A stretch of DNA of 35,126 nt from Chara braunii (Eukaryota; Streptophyta; Charophyceae; Charales; Characeae): positions 6,712,582 through 6,747,707 of the forward strand of contig BFEA01000008.1 in NCBI GenBank assembly GCA_003427395.1, given 5' to 3'. How positions within the stretch are numbered: the stretch's first letter is position 1; the number at the start of each line of letters is the position of its first letter. Positions 9,842-20,900 of this stretch are shown here, piece after piece. The position numbers and the translations under genes were made by a program. The notes beneath the pieces are model-generated. The model was given only the letters and a program-made list of their open reading frames with translations, did not search any database and had not been told where the DNA came from.

Positions 9842-10267
9842 ATGGCAATAGGAGGAGAGCTTCCCCCTTTAGCGGGCTACCCGACTCAGGACGTGCTGGG
9901 AGACCTAGCAAGGAGGACGGAGATAGACGCTTGGAGGCTCTTGAGGGGTGCTGACCAGGAGACAGTGGTTAGGCTTGGGACTGCGATCTGCCGCATGCGT
10001 AGAGATCATGTCACGGGCGTACTGCAGATCCGGAGAGGCGCGGCCTTGTTGGGCGATCCCGAAGGAGAGGTTTACCTACACACAGGGATTCTTGGGATAG
10101 AGGGAGAGCACGAGATCCGCGACCAGAACGAAGTACGGGCTGGGACTTCTATCACAGGTCCGGGCTTCGAGACTATCACAGGTCCGGGCTGCGAGACTAT
10201 CACAGGTCCGGGCTGCGAAACTATCAAAGGTCCGGGCTGCTGCAACTGTCATAGGTCCGGGCTGTAA
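9842..10267 (+). CDS. Unknown ORF ending in ITGPGCET repeats (141 aa from ATG)
   Basis: The open frame reaches back to 9788 but its first ATG is at 9842, chosen because this is eukaryotic DNA. The first hundred residues are mixed helix (EIDAWRLLRGADQETVVRL) with no known motif. The last 40 are made by the 24-base repeat at 10149-10267, read in frame as ETITGPGC units. The units accumulate Cys, with CCNC near the end. The stop is TAA at 10265-10267, 39 bases before the gag ATG and in the same frame. It could be a separate protein or the remnant of an N-terminal extension of gag. Confidence 0.4.
   Translation: MAIGGELPPLAGYPTQDVLGDLARRTEIDAWRLLRGADQETVVRLGTAICRMRRDHVTGVLQIRRGAALLGDPEGEVYLHTGILGIEGEHEIRDQNEVRAGTSITGPGFETITGPGCETITGPGCETIKGPGCCNCHRSGL
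10149..10267 (+). repeat. 24-base tandem repeat, about five units
   Basis: Units start at 10149, 10173, 10197, 10221 and 10246. The core is CTATCACAGGTCCGGGCTGC followed by GAGA. The first three units differ by one or two bases and the last two are more diverged, with the fourth 25 bases long. Because 24 is a multiple of three the array stays in frame and gives an octapeptide repeat. The array sits at the 3' end of the accessory block, just before gag. Confidence 0.9.
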
Positions 10268-10306
10268 CGCTTTGCGTAAGTGCCCGACTATAGCTTCTGG
10301 TAGCCT

Positions 10307-12249
10307 ATGGAACCGGACACGATGGAGTCACAACCAACCACGGGCGAAGCAGGAGAGGAGTACAGGACAGCGCCCGACCGAGCACTGAGGGATCTGAAGG
10401 AACGAATTAGGCGGGAAACACCACTGAGATGGGTTGACCAAACCAATGACGGAGAGCCCGACGTAATGGGTGAGCCGGCCATGACAGAGCCGCAGGAGGC
10501 TCTGAAGACTGGAACCTCGAGCGCCCGACGAGAAGCGACGAGACGACGCTCCCCTGAATATGAGCGAAGGGAGACCATGGCGGATAGGCACATGGACGAC
10601 CGGAGAGAGAGTTCGAGGGATTCTTATTGGAGGGACAAAGATAGAGATAGGGCACCGCCCCGGCGTGTCTTCGACCCCCAAACGGGGGAATCTACCCGCT
10701 CCCTTACGAAAGCAAGGATCACTATATTATTACGCACAAGGCCTCAGAGCCTCCTACTTTCAGGGGCTATGGCATTACAGAATATCTGGAGAAGTGGGAG
10801 CTTCATGCTAGCCGGAGTCAGTGGTCGGAGGAAGAGATTATAGAGAACTTCTTATTTAATGTGGACCCAAGTCTCGACAAGGAAGTTAAGGAAGCCCGAC
10901 CGAGGGATGGGAAATGGACTACGTACAAGAAGAACCTCGTTGAGCTTTACAAATTGGAGGAAAACAAATACTCCATTAAGGACCTTGAGACAATGACTTA
11001 AGATGAAGATGAGAGCGTACGGGCATTTGGGATGTGTTTCCAGAAGATCTCCGACGTGCTGATGAAGAAGGGGAAGATCTCAGAGGTCGAGCGCTGTACT
11101 ATCTTCATCGGACACCTGTCCAAAGGCAGACAAAAGAGTATACTTAGAGATCTTTCACGCGACAAGCTTGATTTCCCAGAAGTCCTAAAACTTGCAATAA
11201 AGGCAGAGGCAGATGACTACGAAGACTTGGTATGGAGGGGAATGAGGAGACGTGATTTCACTCTCTATAAGGAATATGCCACTGATAGATGCCCTGATTT
11301 CAAGGACTATCCCTGGTCGAAAAAGAATGAAGCTGTGGCTGAGGAAGTGAAGGAGATAAGGGACATGGTAAAGGGATTGACAAGACAGGTTACAGAGATT
11401 GTGACCACCACAGGAGCCACGACTTACCAGGACAAACCCGGAGGACCCTATTCACTTCGCTGGGACCATAGGAATACTGATTTCTGGAGGAGTGTCGAGG
11501 ATAGATACCCTCGGACGCTGGCTGATTATCGTGCGAGGGAGAGGGAGAGAGACGATGAGCCATGGCGACGTAGGGATGATGAGATAGACCAGGACCGTAG
11601 AGCTCGCGAGACGTATGGGCGAGCTAGGAGGCTGGATGATTACTCGCGTAGCCCTCGCTATGAGGCCGATCGGGGTAGAGGTGACTCTCGAGGCCGGTGG
11701 GAGTCAGATCAGGGCCGACGAGATGGATACAGGGACAACAGATATGAGAGATGAGACCGGGATGGATATAGGGACGGAAGATATGAGAGAACGGATCGAG
11801 ATGGATACAAAGGTGGCGGATATGAGACGGGAGATCGAGACGGGGACCGACGAGATGACTCGAGCGGACGGTATGACCGCAGGGGATACGCGAGAGAGCA
11901 GCGCGACGATTCGCGGGGGTAATACAACCGAGGAGATCGACGAGATGAGTCACGCGGGCGATACGACTCTGGAGACCGCCAAAACGATTCACGAGGACGA
12001 TATGAGCTAGGAGGATCTGGAGGAGACCGCCGCAATGATTCGCGCGGCCGGAATGAGAGAGGGGGATATGGCGCCTCATCATAACCGTATCCCAAGTCCC
12101 ATGACCCCAGGGCAGCCAGGGGTTCGATCTCTAGGAGCGCAGACGACAGGCCATCTACTCCCAGGAACTCATGCGTCTACTGTAGAGGAGATGATCACAT
12201 CAAGAGAGACTGCCCGAATCTCAAGCGAGCAATAGATGAGGGGCTTGTC
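10307..12249 (+). pseudogene. gag: Ty3/gypsy Gag (broken)
   Basis: Structural protein that would assemble the particle and bind element RNA. An ATG at 10307 opens a hydrophilic, Arg/Glu-rich N-terminus. The frame moves at the G-run 10684-10688, and the capsid-like part follows in the new frame (about 10687-11500). That part contains YLEKWELHASRSQW, YKKNLVELYKLEENKYS and a helical segment matching retrotransposon gag proteins. An RGD/Tyr-rich linker follows. A zinc knuckle of exact form C-x2-C-x4-H-x4-C lies at 12172-12213 (CVYC to DC). In-frame stops are at 10999 (TAA), 11752 (TGA), 11920 (TAA) and 12082 (TAA). The same frame continues into protease, so gag-pol was probably one polyprotein. 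Confidence 0.85.
11540..12075 (+). repeat. Degenerate Arg/Asp/Gly/Tyr-rich coding repeats in Gag
   Basis: The gag frame here encodes irregular units such as RDGYRDGRYER, RRDDSSGRYDR and QNDSRGRYE, about 18-36 bases per unit. At DNA level GATGACTCG and CGATATGA words recur. The low-complexity linker sits between the capsid-like part and the zinc knuckle. It resembles RG-rich RNA-binding segments of other nucleocapsid proteins. Three premature stops fall inside it. Confidence 0.7.
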
Positions 12250-13536
12250 GTGCTTGATGACCGCAAGTACGTCAAGTGGGCAGACGATCTGGGAGACGTA
12301 TCAATGTTCCTCTCGATGAAGGAGAATGTAGAAGCAAGGAGAGAAAGGCCGAGTAAAGGAAAGGAGCCGGTTAGGAGCCAGAGCATCAAAATAACTTTCA
12401 AAGGAGATATGGCAACCGCACCCATAAGGGTAACAGCTACCAAGTCGGTGAGAGGGTCTACATCGAAAAAGACTGATACGGATTACGTGATGGCGGAAAA
12501 GGATGGACAACAGATCGATGGAGAGGAGGTTATTCTTTCACCGCGAAAGCGGGAAGTGAAGAAGTTCTTGATGAAGAGTTTGCTGGACGAGATTGACATA
12601 GTTGAGCCACTGAGGCGAGCCCTTCGACAGCCCATGCAATGCTCTATTCTGGAGTACCTGGCGGCATCGAAGCCAGCTCGCGATGAGTTACAGATGATCA
12701 CGCGGAAGACTCGCATACCTCTATCAGAGGAGGCTCAGGGGACCCCTAAGGCGGATGCTCCTACTGTAGCAGTAACGGGGGTGACTGCTAGAGCGGATCG
12801 CATGGCGACAGTCCTTGATGGGATGGAAGGTGTCCCTCCAGACAAGTTTTACATATTTCGTAGTGGGGCTGTGGAGGCGATCATAAATGATGGAGCGGTA
12901 CTAGATGCTGTGATCGATAATGGCAGTGAGGTTGTCATTATAGACAAGGATCTGGCAGTGCAGGTTGGACTGGGCCTCGATAGGTCATACCTATTCGAGA
13001 TAGAAACAGCTGATGGGAGAAAGCAACAGATCACCAGGGTTTGTCACAAGGCAACCATAGAGGTCCAAGGGGTACGAGTGACCCTGCCTGTCTTTGCAGT
13101 CAAGAACTGCAGCTCCGATCTGCTCTTGGGATGAGCGTGGTTGAGCCACGTGCATGCGGTGACGACAGAGTGACCGGACGGGAGCCAGACATTGTCTATA
13201 AAGAAGCTAGATGGGACGCGGATTATGATTGAGACGGTGGAGCCTCGAGACCCGAGGAACAGAGCGGCTCTCGCTGTGGGAGCGGGACCCGGTGACCAGA
13301 TTAAGTCGTTACCTATCTCCGGCCGCGCGGTGCGATTTTGCGAGAAGAAGTATGGACCACTGCTCACAGAGGAAGAAGGTCGGATCGTGGAAGTGGAAGA
13401 TTTAGGGAGTCGGCTGATAGTGGACGACATCTCGTACCCAAAGGAGACAGATGAGGAATTTGGCGGTGTGGTATTTGTGTCTTTTTTAAGGGCGCGGCCC
13501 CCTATGGAGGGCTACCCAAGCGACACAAGCGAGTAG
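12250..13536 (+). pseudogene. pol: Protease region of Pol (broken)
   Basis: Aspartic protease that would cleave Gag-Pol. The frame continues from the zinc knuckle. The protease core starts around 12840 (DKFYIFRSGAVEAII). The catalytic loop is AVIDNGSEVVII, with D-N-G-S at 12916-12927 where most retroelements have D-T/S-G-A/S. The second hallmark is DLLLG followed by AWL; a TGA at 13132-13134 interrupts it. Another TGA lies at 13171. The frame then continues to TAG at 13534, but the coding sense has already moved to another frame near the T-run at 13482-13487. Residues before the core are charged and unassigned. Confidence 0.75.
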
Positions 13537-14640
13537 CTCAAAAAGTTAAGCCAGCGGCGGTGGGCCGCGAGCGATCTGCACTAGAAGGGATATCGGAAGA
13601 AGAGATCGCAAAGGAAATCAAAGAGAGGAAGAGAGAGGAGCCGCAACGCCTGACGGAAGAGAGGATAGCAGGGATGGACATCGGAGATGATAACCTGACC
13701 CCTCAGGAGTGGAAACGTGTGATAGAGATCCTAAAGATGTGCGATAAGGCTATAGCCTTCAGCGATGCGGAGCGTGGTAGGGTTGACCCTCAATATGCAA
13801 AGCCAGCAAGGATTTACACGATTCCACATATTCCATGGAATGACGCATGGTGGAAATACGCACAGAGGGAGAAGGAAGAAGTTATCGCTTTCCTGAAAGA
13901 AAAGATGGCTTCCCATGTTGCGGAGCCGTCTGATCGCGCTTATGCTAATTGATGGTTCTTCCACGAAAGCCGAATGGCAAGATCCGGTGGATCCAGGACC
14001 TTCAGAAGGTCAACGTGGTGACGATACGAGACGTGGGCTCCGTGCCACACGCCCACTTATTGGCTGAAGGCGCCGCAGGCAGGTCGATTTATTCGGTCTG
14101 TGATCTGTTCTCAGGCTATGATTAGGTACTGCTTGATCCTAGGGACAGGCACCTCACGGCTATGCACACACCATTGGGACTGATACAGATGATGGTTGTC
14201 CCTATGGGTTGGACTAACGGGGTAGCAGTAGTCCAGAGAGCTATGGTAGCCGTCCTCAAGGACTTCATTTCTTACAAGGTTGAAGTTTTTTTGGATGACT
14301 TCCCTATTAAGGGACCAGTCCAAAAAGATGAGATAAAAGTTGTACCAGGAGTTAGGAGATTCGTCGAGCAGCACCTAACCGATATTTGCGCGGTTCTCGA
14401 GCAGTTAGACGATGCAAATTTGACGGTCAGCGGAACAAAGAGCCGCTGGGCCGTCTCGACTATTAAGATCTTAGGCTTTATCTGTGACTCGAGAGGACGC
14501 CAAGCAGATCCGGCGAAGCTAGACAAACTCCTAAATTGGCCGTCACCGTTACATAGTCCAACCGAGGTCCGACAATTTCTGGGAGTGGTCGGTTACTGGC
14601 GGATATTCATACGAGGTATGCGGAGAAGGCTGAGCCATTG
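13482..14640 (+). pseudogene. pol: Reverse transcriptase domain (broken)
   Basis: RNA-dependent DNA polymerase of the element. A linker of about 150 codons (13482-13950; frame shifted from protease) leads to the RT palm, read in a third frame from about 13952. Visible RT motifs are LPRKPNGKIRWIQDLQKVN, then CDLFSGYD (the first catalytic Asp; TAG at 14123 follows where Gln is usual), HTPLGLIQMMVVPMGWTNG and the active-site motif VFLDDF (Asp pair at 14294-14299). The thumb/connection motif QFLGVVGYWRIFIRG lies near 14570-14605, and the frame changes again at about 14605-14617. The DD pair is intact but the gene cannot be translated as one protein. Confidence 0.88.
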
Positions 14641-15215
14641 AGGTTACTCCTTCGAAAGACTGAAAAATTATGTTGGGATTCCTCGCAGGAACTCGCTATG
14701 CAAGAGCTTAAAGACGAATTTAAGGAGGGAGGACGCGTACTGGGCGTGCCATTCTTTGATGATGAGGCTGGGAGACCCTTCATAGTATCCACGGATGCTG
14801 GACCTTGTCCAGTTGGGGGACTGCTATCTCAGAAGGACGCTGAAGGGAAGGAAAGACCGTTAAGATTTGAGAGTATGACACTTAATACGGCAGAGCGTAA
14901 CTACAGTCAATTCAAGAAGGAAGTGTTAGATGTTCTGCGGTGTCTAGACACGTTCAGGCATTATATCTATGATGGACGCCGGTTCATCTTAAGAGTAGAT
15001 CCCACAGCGGTCTCCTCTGTCCTCCAGAAGGACTTTAGTCTGACGGACCCGACCATCGCGCGGTGGTTAATACGGATTCGACTATATGTTTACGCAGTTG
15101 AGAGGGTATCTGGCACTAAAAACGTTGTGGCAGATGGGCTTTCGCGGATCCCTCTTGAGGCCGAGCGCCCGATAGTAACTGGAGCCCTGACATTGGTAGA
15201 GCCGAGACGCGCAAA
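14613..15215 (+). pseudogene. pol: RNase H domain of Pol
   Basis: It would degrade the RNA strand of RNA-DNA hybrids. The frame from about 14613 reads EPLRLLLRKTEKLCWD, the classical RT-RNase H junction of Ty3/gypsy elements. Then come STDAG (first Asp), AERNYSQFKKEVLDVL (Glu), FILRVDPTAV (Asp; many relatives have TDH here) and VVADGLSR (last Asp). The domain itself is free of stops. The sense frame moves once more at about 15205-15218, before the integrase. Confidence 0.85.
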
Positions 15216-16799
15216 CGACTTCTGGTTAATCTTTACGAGGGCAAATATCGAACGATCGGGCTACACCTGTCAGGAGAGGAGAGTCAAACTTCAGATATCA
15301 GGAGACAAGCGGCTCAGTACTGCCTTAGAGCGGGTCATCTATTCCGAAGGTCGGTCGGCTCGGGGATGCCCTTACGAGTAGTCTGTGATCCTGAGGAGAG
15401 ACAGACGATAGTTGCGGAGCTCCACGACGGGGTAGTCGGAGGGCATAGAGGAGTCAAAGGGACCTACGAAAAAGTACGCAGGTTGTACTGGTGGGAAGGG
15501 CAGTATAAGGACGTTGAGAGATACTGCATGACATGCGAAGAGTGTCAGAAGAGAGCTCTTGTGAAATACAAAGAGCCACTTCATCCATCCTATCCAACCA
15601 GACCGGGAGAGAAGGTACACATTTATCTGGTGAAGATGCCGAAAAAAGTAGGCAATATGAACTACGTCGTGAACATACGAGACGACTTCACTGGGTTCGT
15701 GGACGACAGCCCTATCAGGAGCAAGACGACAAAGGAAGTGAAGAACTTCGTCCTGGAGTACTTATCTAGGTATGGTTGTGTCAGCAAGATAGTGATGGAC
15801 AGAGGGGCGAAATTTCTAGCTGACGAGGTCCAAAGTGTGTTCAAGAGAGCTGGGGCGAGAGTTTCAATAGTCACCGCCTACCACCCACAGTCGAATTCCC
15901 AAGTAGAGAGGGGACACAAGACTCTGATAGCGTCACTATCCAAGTGGTGCAAGGGTAAGGACAGTGATTGGCCACGATATTTTCGATACGCAATATGGGC
16001 GGACAACGTCACGGTCCGGGCTAGCACTGGATACCCACCATACACCTTGTGGTTTGGGCGGCATTGTCCACTCCCCATAGAGTTTCACGTCGACAGTTGG
16101 ACAACCGTCGACTAGGCGGAGGAGATGTCCAGAGAGGAACTCATAGCTGCCCGAACAAGGCAGATAGCCTACGGATTGGAAGACAACCTTATGACAGTGG
16201 CAGATCGTCTGGCAGTGGAAAGGGACAAAGGTAAAGAGAGATGGGATAAGAGCGTGCGGATCAGGAAAGAGAGGGTGAGCATAGGAGATATGATCCTTCT
16301 CTACGACGCAGCACTGGAGAGGACCTGGACCGAAAAACTCGCCAACAGATGGATGGGACCTTACAGAGTGGTTGAGGCGCTCGACTGGGGGGCCTATATG
16401 ATAGCAGAATTAGACGGATCCAAGTGGAAGGACCTCGTGGCGGGTGCTAGGTTAAAGTTGTTTAGGCCCAGTCCAGCACCCACCTTATCGCTGACGGGCC
16501 CAAAAGGAAAAGGGAAGGCTAAAATGGAGGATGGAGCCCCCTTCAGACGATTCGAGGCTGGTGAAAGTTCCAAGAAGAGGAAAAGAGTGGAGAGAAGAAA
16601 GGTCAAAGGGTTGGCATTACGACGAGAGAAAAAATTGTTATTCGTGCTCAAGAGGGCCAGACGGAGAGTGCGCATTAGACAAACTGGCGGATCGGCACCT
16701 TTCTCGTGCCGTCGTCAGAAGAAAAAGAGGATACTACCAAGGCCGAGAACCCGGAGGAAAAGGGAAGTCAAGAAACATCTGCTTAGCCCTAGAACTTAA
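15216..16799 (+). pseudogene. pol: Integrase with GPY motif and basic tail
   Basis: It would insert the cDNA into the genome. The domains are: an N-terminal zinc-binding HHCC region (ELHDGVVGGHRGV to CMTCEEC); a catalytic core with all three acidic residues, Asp in RDDFTGF (15681-15686), Asp in VMDRGAKF (15798-15800) and Glu in QVERGHKT (15906-15908); and the GPY/F-type motif WMGPYRVV (16356-16364). A TAG at 16113-16115 interrupts the reading, which then continues in frame to TAA at 16797. The last 70 residues are extremely Lys/Arg-rich. No chromodomain is visible. The first ATG of the integrase part is 15366, but coding similarity extends back to about 15216. Confidence 0.88.
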
Positions 16800-17586
16800 A
16801 ACGAACTAAAACATAAGATGATTAAACCCCGACGTGGGTGACCTTTACGGGCAATCACCCTGAAGCTCGTCCACTTCGTTTGACGAGAGTGGTTCGGGCT
16901 CGACGGGGGCGTCGAGAAGTGGTCCGGGCTAACTGTGAGGCCGCCACAAGCAGTGCGCCGCCTGAAATCTGTGGCTTTGGGATTTAGGCTCAAAGGCAAG
17001 TCCGTGTTTTCACGGTACTCTAGTTCGACTGGGCAGCAAAAATTAGGGGAACTTTGGGCACCCCTGACTTTGGGCACACTGAACCTTACGAGTAGCCCTC
17101 AAAGATAGCGAGATGAGCGGCCGCACTCGGCGCATCTAGGGACCGTCATTTCCGACCGTTCAGAGGGTTAGACCCGGATTGGCCTGCCGCGGAGAGGCAT
17201 CGCGGGAACAGAGCTCGCCGCAACGTTTTTGCAGCGTACGACTGGGGCCGAAACGAGGCCTCAAATTTTTGACTATTTTAGTACCATAATTAGAGATGGG
17301 GAAAAAGGATTAAGACCAGTAGGGGAAAAGGGAAAAACATAATATCCCTTGATATCTTTATTTTACACGACATGTAGATCTAGGGGGAAAAACCCTTGTA
17401 TTTTATGATCCCGACAATGAATTTAAAAACATAGAAAAAAGATTTAACAATGGAAAAGGAGAAAAGAAACAAAAGAAATTCGGCCATTTATTTAAACTCT
17501 TTCGGAAATCAATTTTGGGGTACTTACGACTGATCTACTATTTCCGACAATAGAATTAAGGAAAAGAAAAAATGATTAAAAACAAT
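16800..17586 (+). other. 3' untranslated part of the giant element
   Basis: No convincing coding sequence and no env-like ORF. The first half is G/C-rich with GGTCCGGGCT- and GGGCTCGACG-like words. From 17250 the sequence becomes AT- and purine-rich with several A/G runs (17296-17335, 17450-17475), any of which might relate to plus-strand priming. Confidence 0.6.
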
Positions 17587-17600
17587 GAAAGGGACAGGAA
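17587..17600 (+). promoter_or_regulatory. Candidate polypurine tract
   Basis: GAAAGGGACAGGAA is followed four bases later by TG (17605), a possible 3' LTR start. If correct, the LTR would be about 3.6 kb and the first part of the 5' LTR would lie left of the window. Other A/G runs upstream are equally purine-rich and the assembly gap hides the competing position, so this is only a candidate. Confidence 0.2.
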
Positions 17601-17827
17601 CCCATGACTACTGGGAGATTGACCTGATTTCGCCTCGATTGCCCGCCATCAACCCTGACCCCGGATGGATCATTTTCCTCGGATTCTAACGCTTTATACT
17701 ACTGCCGAAGATCGAGGTTCCCTGCGTCACACTCCCTGGATTGCTTGATTACTAACATTACCGCAGTTGGAATGTTCTGAGAGCGGGAGTCCCGTGGACA
17801 GCATGCGGTGGTGCTACCTTTGGACGA

Positions 17828-17988
17828 NNNNNNNNNNNNNNNNNNNNNNNNNNNNNNNNNNNNNNNNNNNNNNNNNNNNNNNNNNNNNNNNNNNNNNNNN
17901 NNNNNNNNNNNNNNNNNNNNNNNNNNNNNNNNNNNNNNNNNNNNNNNNNNNNNNNNNNNNNNNNNNNNNNNNNNNNNNNNNNNNNNNN
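17828..17988. other. Assembly gap of 161 N
   Basis: A run of N sits just where the 3' LTR begins. By alignment to the 5' LTR, base 1 of the window would correspond to about 17958, inside the gap. The gap therefore hides either the LTR start with its polypurine tract or more LTR sequence. It is a typical collapse point for long identical repeats. Confidence 0.99.
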
Positions 17989-20900
17989 TTTGTTTCAAGA
18001 TTGAGGCCATTACCGTGACTTACTTTCGGGTTCGGGGCACGGCGGCGATTTATCACCTGGTCTGCGGCCACTACAGCAGTTTATGACAGGGTTGGAACTT
18101 TAACAACTTGGCTGCACGGTTCTGTGTTAGCATGATACAACAGCCTAGCTCTGCTCTTCAGGTTCGGTCAGACTCGGCGCCGGTGCGGTGCGGGCTATTC
18201 AGGTTCGGGATAGTACGACACAATGCTCGGCTTTGAATTGGTACTATGCGGCAGCAGGTCCGTGACCCTTAAGTTCGAAAAGCTTTCCTGGATGATTGTT
18301 TGAGTCCAACATCGGCACGCTTTGCTACAGCTTCAAGTGATTATTCCCGCCCGGGGCTGGCGTAGTTTTCTCAGGTTCCGATTAATTCTTGCAGTTGCGG
18401 TACCAGCGAAATCGGCTACTGCAGTGGGGATTAACATTTAGGCGTAACTGACCACACGACATCCAACTTGTGCGGTCGCCGGTCCACCGGTTCCCTGCTG
18501 CTTTCGCTAGCGCCAAACCTATGCTGCTATTCAGTGGGCTTGGTATGCCAACTCGCTTGATGACGAACAACAGCGGATTGACTGTGAACTGACGCGGTTG
18601 TGACGCGCCTAGGCCTTAAAGGGCCTTGGTACCACGACACCCCTTTGCTGGCCCGAGCGAGGTGCTCACGTACCACCCGTATTGAGCCTGTGCTGAGCCT
18701 GGTACCGATGGTCTCGGCTGTACAAGCAAATGTCGGAAGAATATAGGGTCGGACGGAGCAGAAAACGGGAGGTGTGCAAGGCGTACCCGCGCAAGCAAGC
18801 TCAGGGTGGAGACACCGACGCTCAGACGGTTACACCGGGAGTGAGGGGAGAGGACAAAAGGAGTTGGAAGTGTGCACGGTGAACCAGGGGGGAGAACTTC
18901 GGAGGTGGAGGAACGGGATCGCATGCACGGTGTGCCCAGCGCGTGTAACAAGCGGGAGGCAGTGGACAAGAGTACTGAGAGAGGGGAGCCCGGCGTCCGC
19001 CGCCCACATTGGCCCGTTTGACTTCGAAGCTAGGGCGCTGGACGACAAGAAGACGGCATCAGGGGAGAGTTTTCAGGGGGTCCGTGCCAGTGGGCCCGGT
19101 GTGCGGACCGCACAACACAGGCGAAGGGAGGCAGCGATATGGAGGAGTGGAGTTCGAGGGGAGAGCTGGGTCGTGTGCCTGGTGTACCTGGTGGCGAAAG
19201 CAGTTCAGCCGAGAGGGGGAACCCAGACGAGAAGGGTGACGGGCGCTGGCGAGACGGGGAGGAAGGCACGGCGAGCGCGGGTTGATCGAGCGGGCGCAAG
19301 GTCAGCGGGGGACAGCAACCGCTGAGGGAAGAAGTTTGCTGCGTGCTCGGTATGGCAAGTTTGCCGCCTACTCTTAATGAAGGTACCGTTGGGGAAGGCA
19401 GGACATCTCAGATACTCGTCAGGTGGGCACGGGATCCGAGCGGAGCATTCTCCGAGTGAAAGCGGCAAGCGCTTGATCTCTCGGCGACCACGGTTACAAC
19501 TTACAAGTAAATCAAGGCAGACGTGCTCCATCACAAACCCGAGGTAACTTCGTTTCATCTCTGATTTTTTGGGCGCGAGATAACAGGGAGCTTCAGAACC
19601 TAACCGTTTACGTGAGTAAAGAACAAGAGATGTAGTGGATAGGGGCGAGAGGGATAAGAGATACAAGACGGGAACGAGCATAGCCGAGAGAGAGAGGGGG
19701 AGACGGAAGAGACGGAAGGGTAAACCGGCGACAAATTGAGGGAACTTCGCCGAGACCAGAAGGACTGTGAGTAGTAGGGGGGGGACCGAGGAGAGTCTGT
19801 GGATACTTGGCAGCCCCTGAGTGTGAGATTTTGGTTAATTAATGGGAAAGGGGAAGCTAGGAGAGCTCAACGAATCTGCAGCGAGCCAGGTATCTTCTGC
19901 GCTCGTCGGGCATTGCGAGGCTCGGGCGAAACTTTTCGGAATGCGCATCTGCCCCTTGGGCGGATCAAGGGGGGAGTGAGTCAAATTGATTGTTATGAAG
20001 TTGAGAACGATGTTTCAACCGGCCACCTCATGCGGCCAGACTGCAGGTATCCTCATTTGACAGACTTCGTAAAGCGTGATGTGACTTGCATCGAGAGAAG
20101 ACAGGTGAAACGGCGACTTTGATCTCCCATCAGTGACCAACTTATATTTATTAAATGTTGCTATTCGTTTTTATGTTCGCCTGGCTCGGGGAGTGCCTAC
20201 CTCCTGATGATGAAAGAAACTTTCATGAACTCAGACTGCGTGATGCCCCGTGCATCGAGTGAAGTTGGCTGTAAAGGCAGCTTTAATCGCCCATCAATGT
20301 CCAATATCTTTTTTTATATATAGTATTATCTCAACTTGTTTGCTGCTACAGGGACTGTGCTTGAATCCCTTGTTGTGTTCAACTCGCATCAGGGAAGGGG
20401 AACTATTCACACTCGAAAGTAAGGTGGGAAGGAGAGAGAGCGGGGCGAGAAAGAGGAAAAGAGTGCCTTGGGGAAAGGTGAATACCTTCTTGACGGCGAG
20501 TTTTCACGTTTGGGTCGCGGGCCGGCTGTTTCTGGTTCGTTGATCTGGACAATTATTTTCTCTCGAGTCGAGCATTAACTCGCCTAGTTTTAAAGACTTG
20601 GGACTAATGACTCGTTTGCTCTAAATTTTGAAAATAAATTTTCTGATCGTAATCGATTCTTCAGTCTGTATCATAATCGGTGGGAACATAAATCAAGCTC
20701 GACGGTTCTCTGCAAACTTTTTCACCTCTGGCAATAGAGCTTTTGAGTCCCGAATGAAATCTGAATCAGTCGAGTCGTTGAGGCAGTTTAAGTCCCTTCA
20801 GTCAAAACCATACAACTCCTCCTCGCTCACAGAACGATATTTCTTCTAATTTGATTTGTGAACGTCATTCTTCTGGTTCCGCATTAAAAATTTGATCAGA

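Noticed and set aside
10149-10267. CRISPR-like array
   Set aside because: The units are contiguous without unique spacers, lie in an open frame of a eukaryotic retroelement and have no cas genes nearby.
10999-16115. Stop-codon reassignment or programmed readthrough to explain in-frame stops
   Set aside because: All three stop codons occur, together with at least five frameshifts in the same gene; ordinary decay explains this more simply.
16531-16809. Alternative 92-codon frame overlapping the integrase C-terminus
   Set aside because: The frame carrying GPY and the basic tail continues to 16799. The overlapping frame shows no motif and is probably a by-product of the purine-rich composition.
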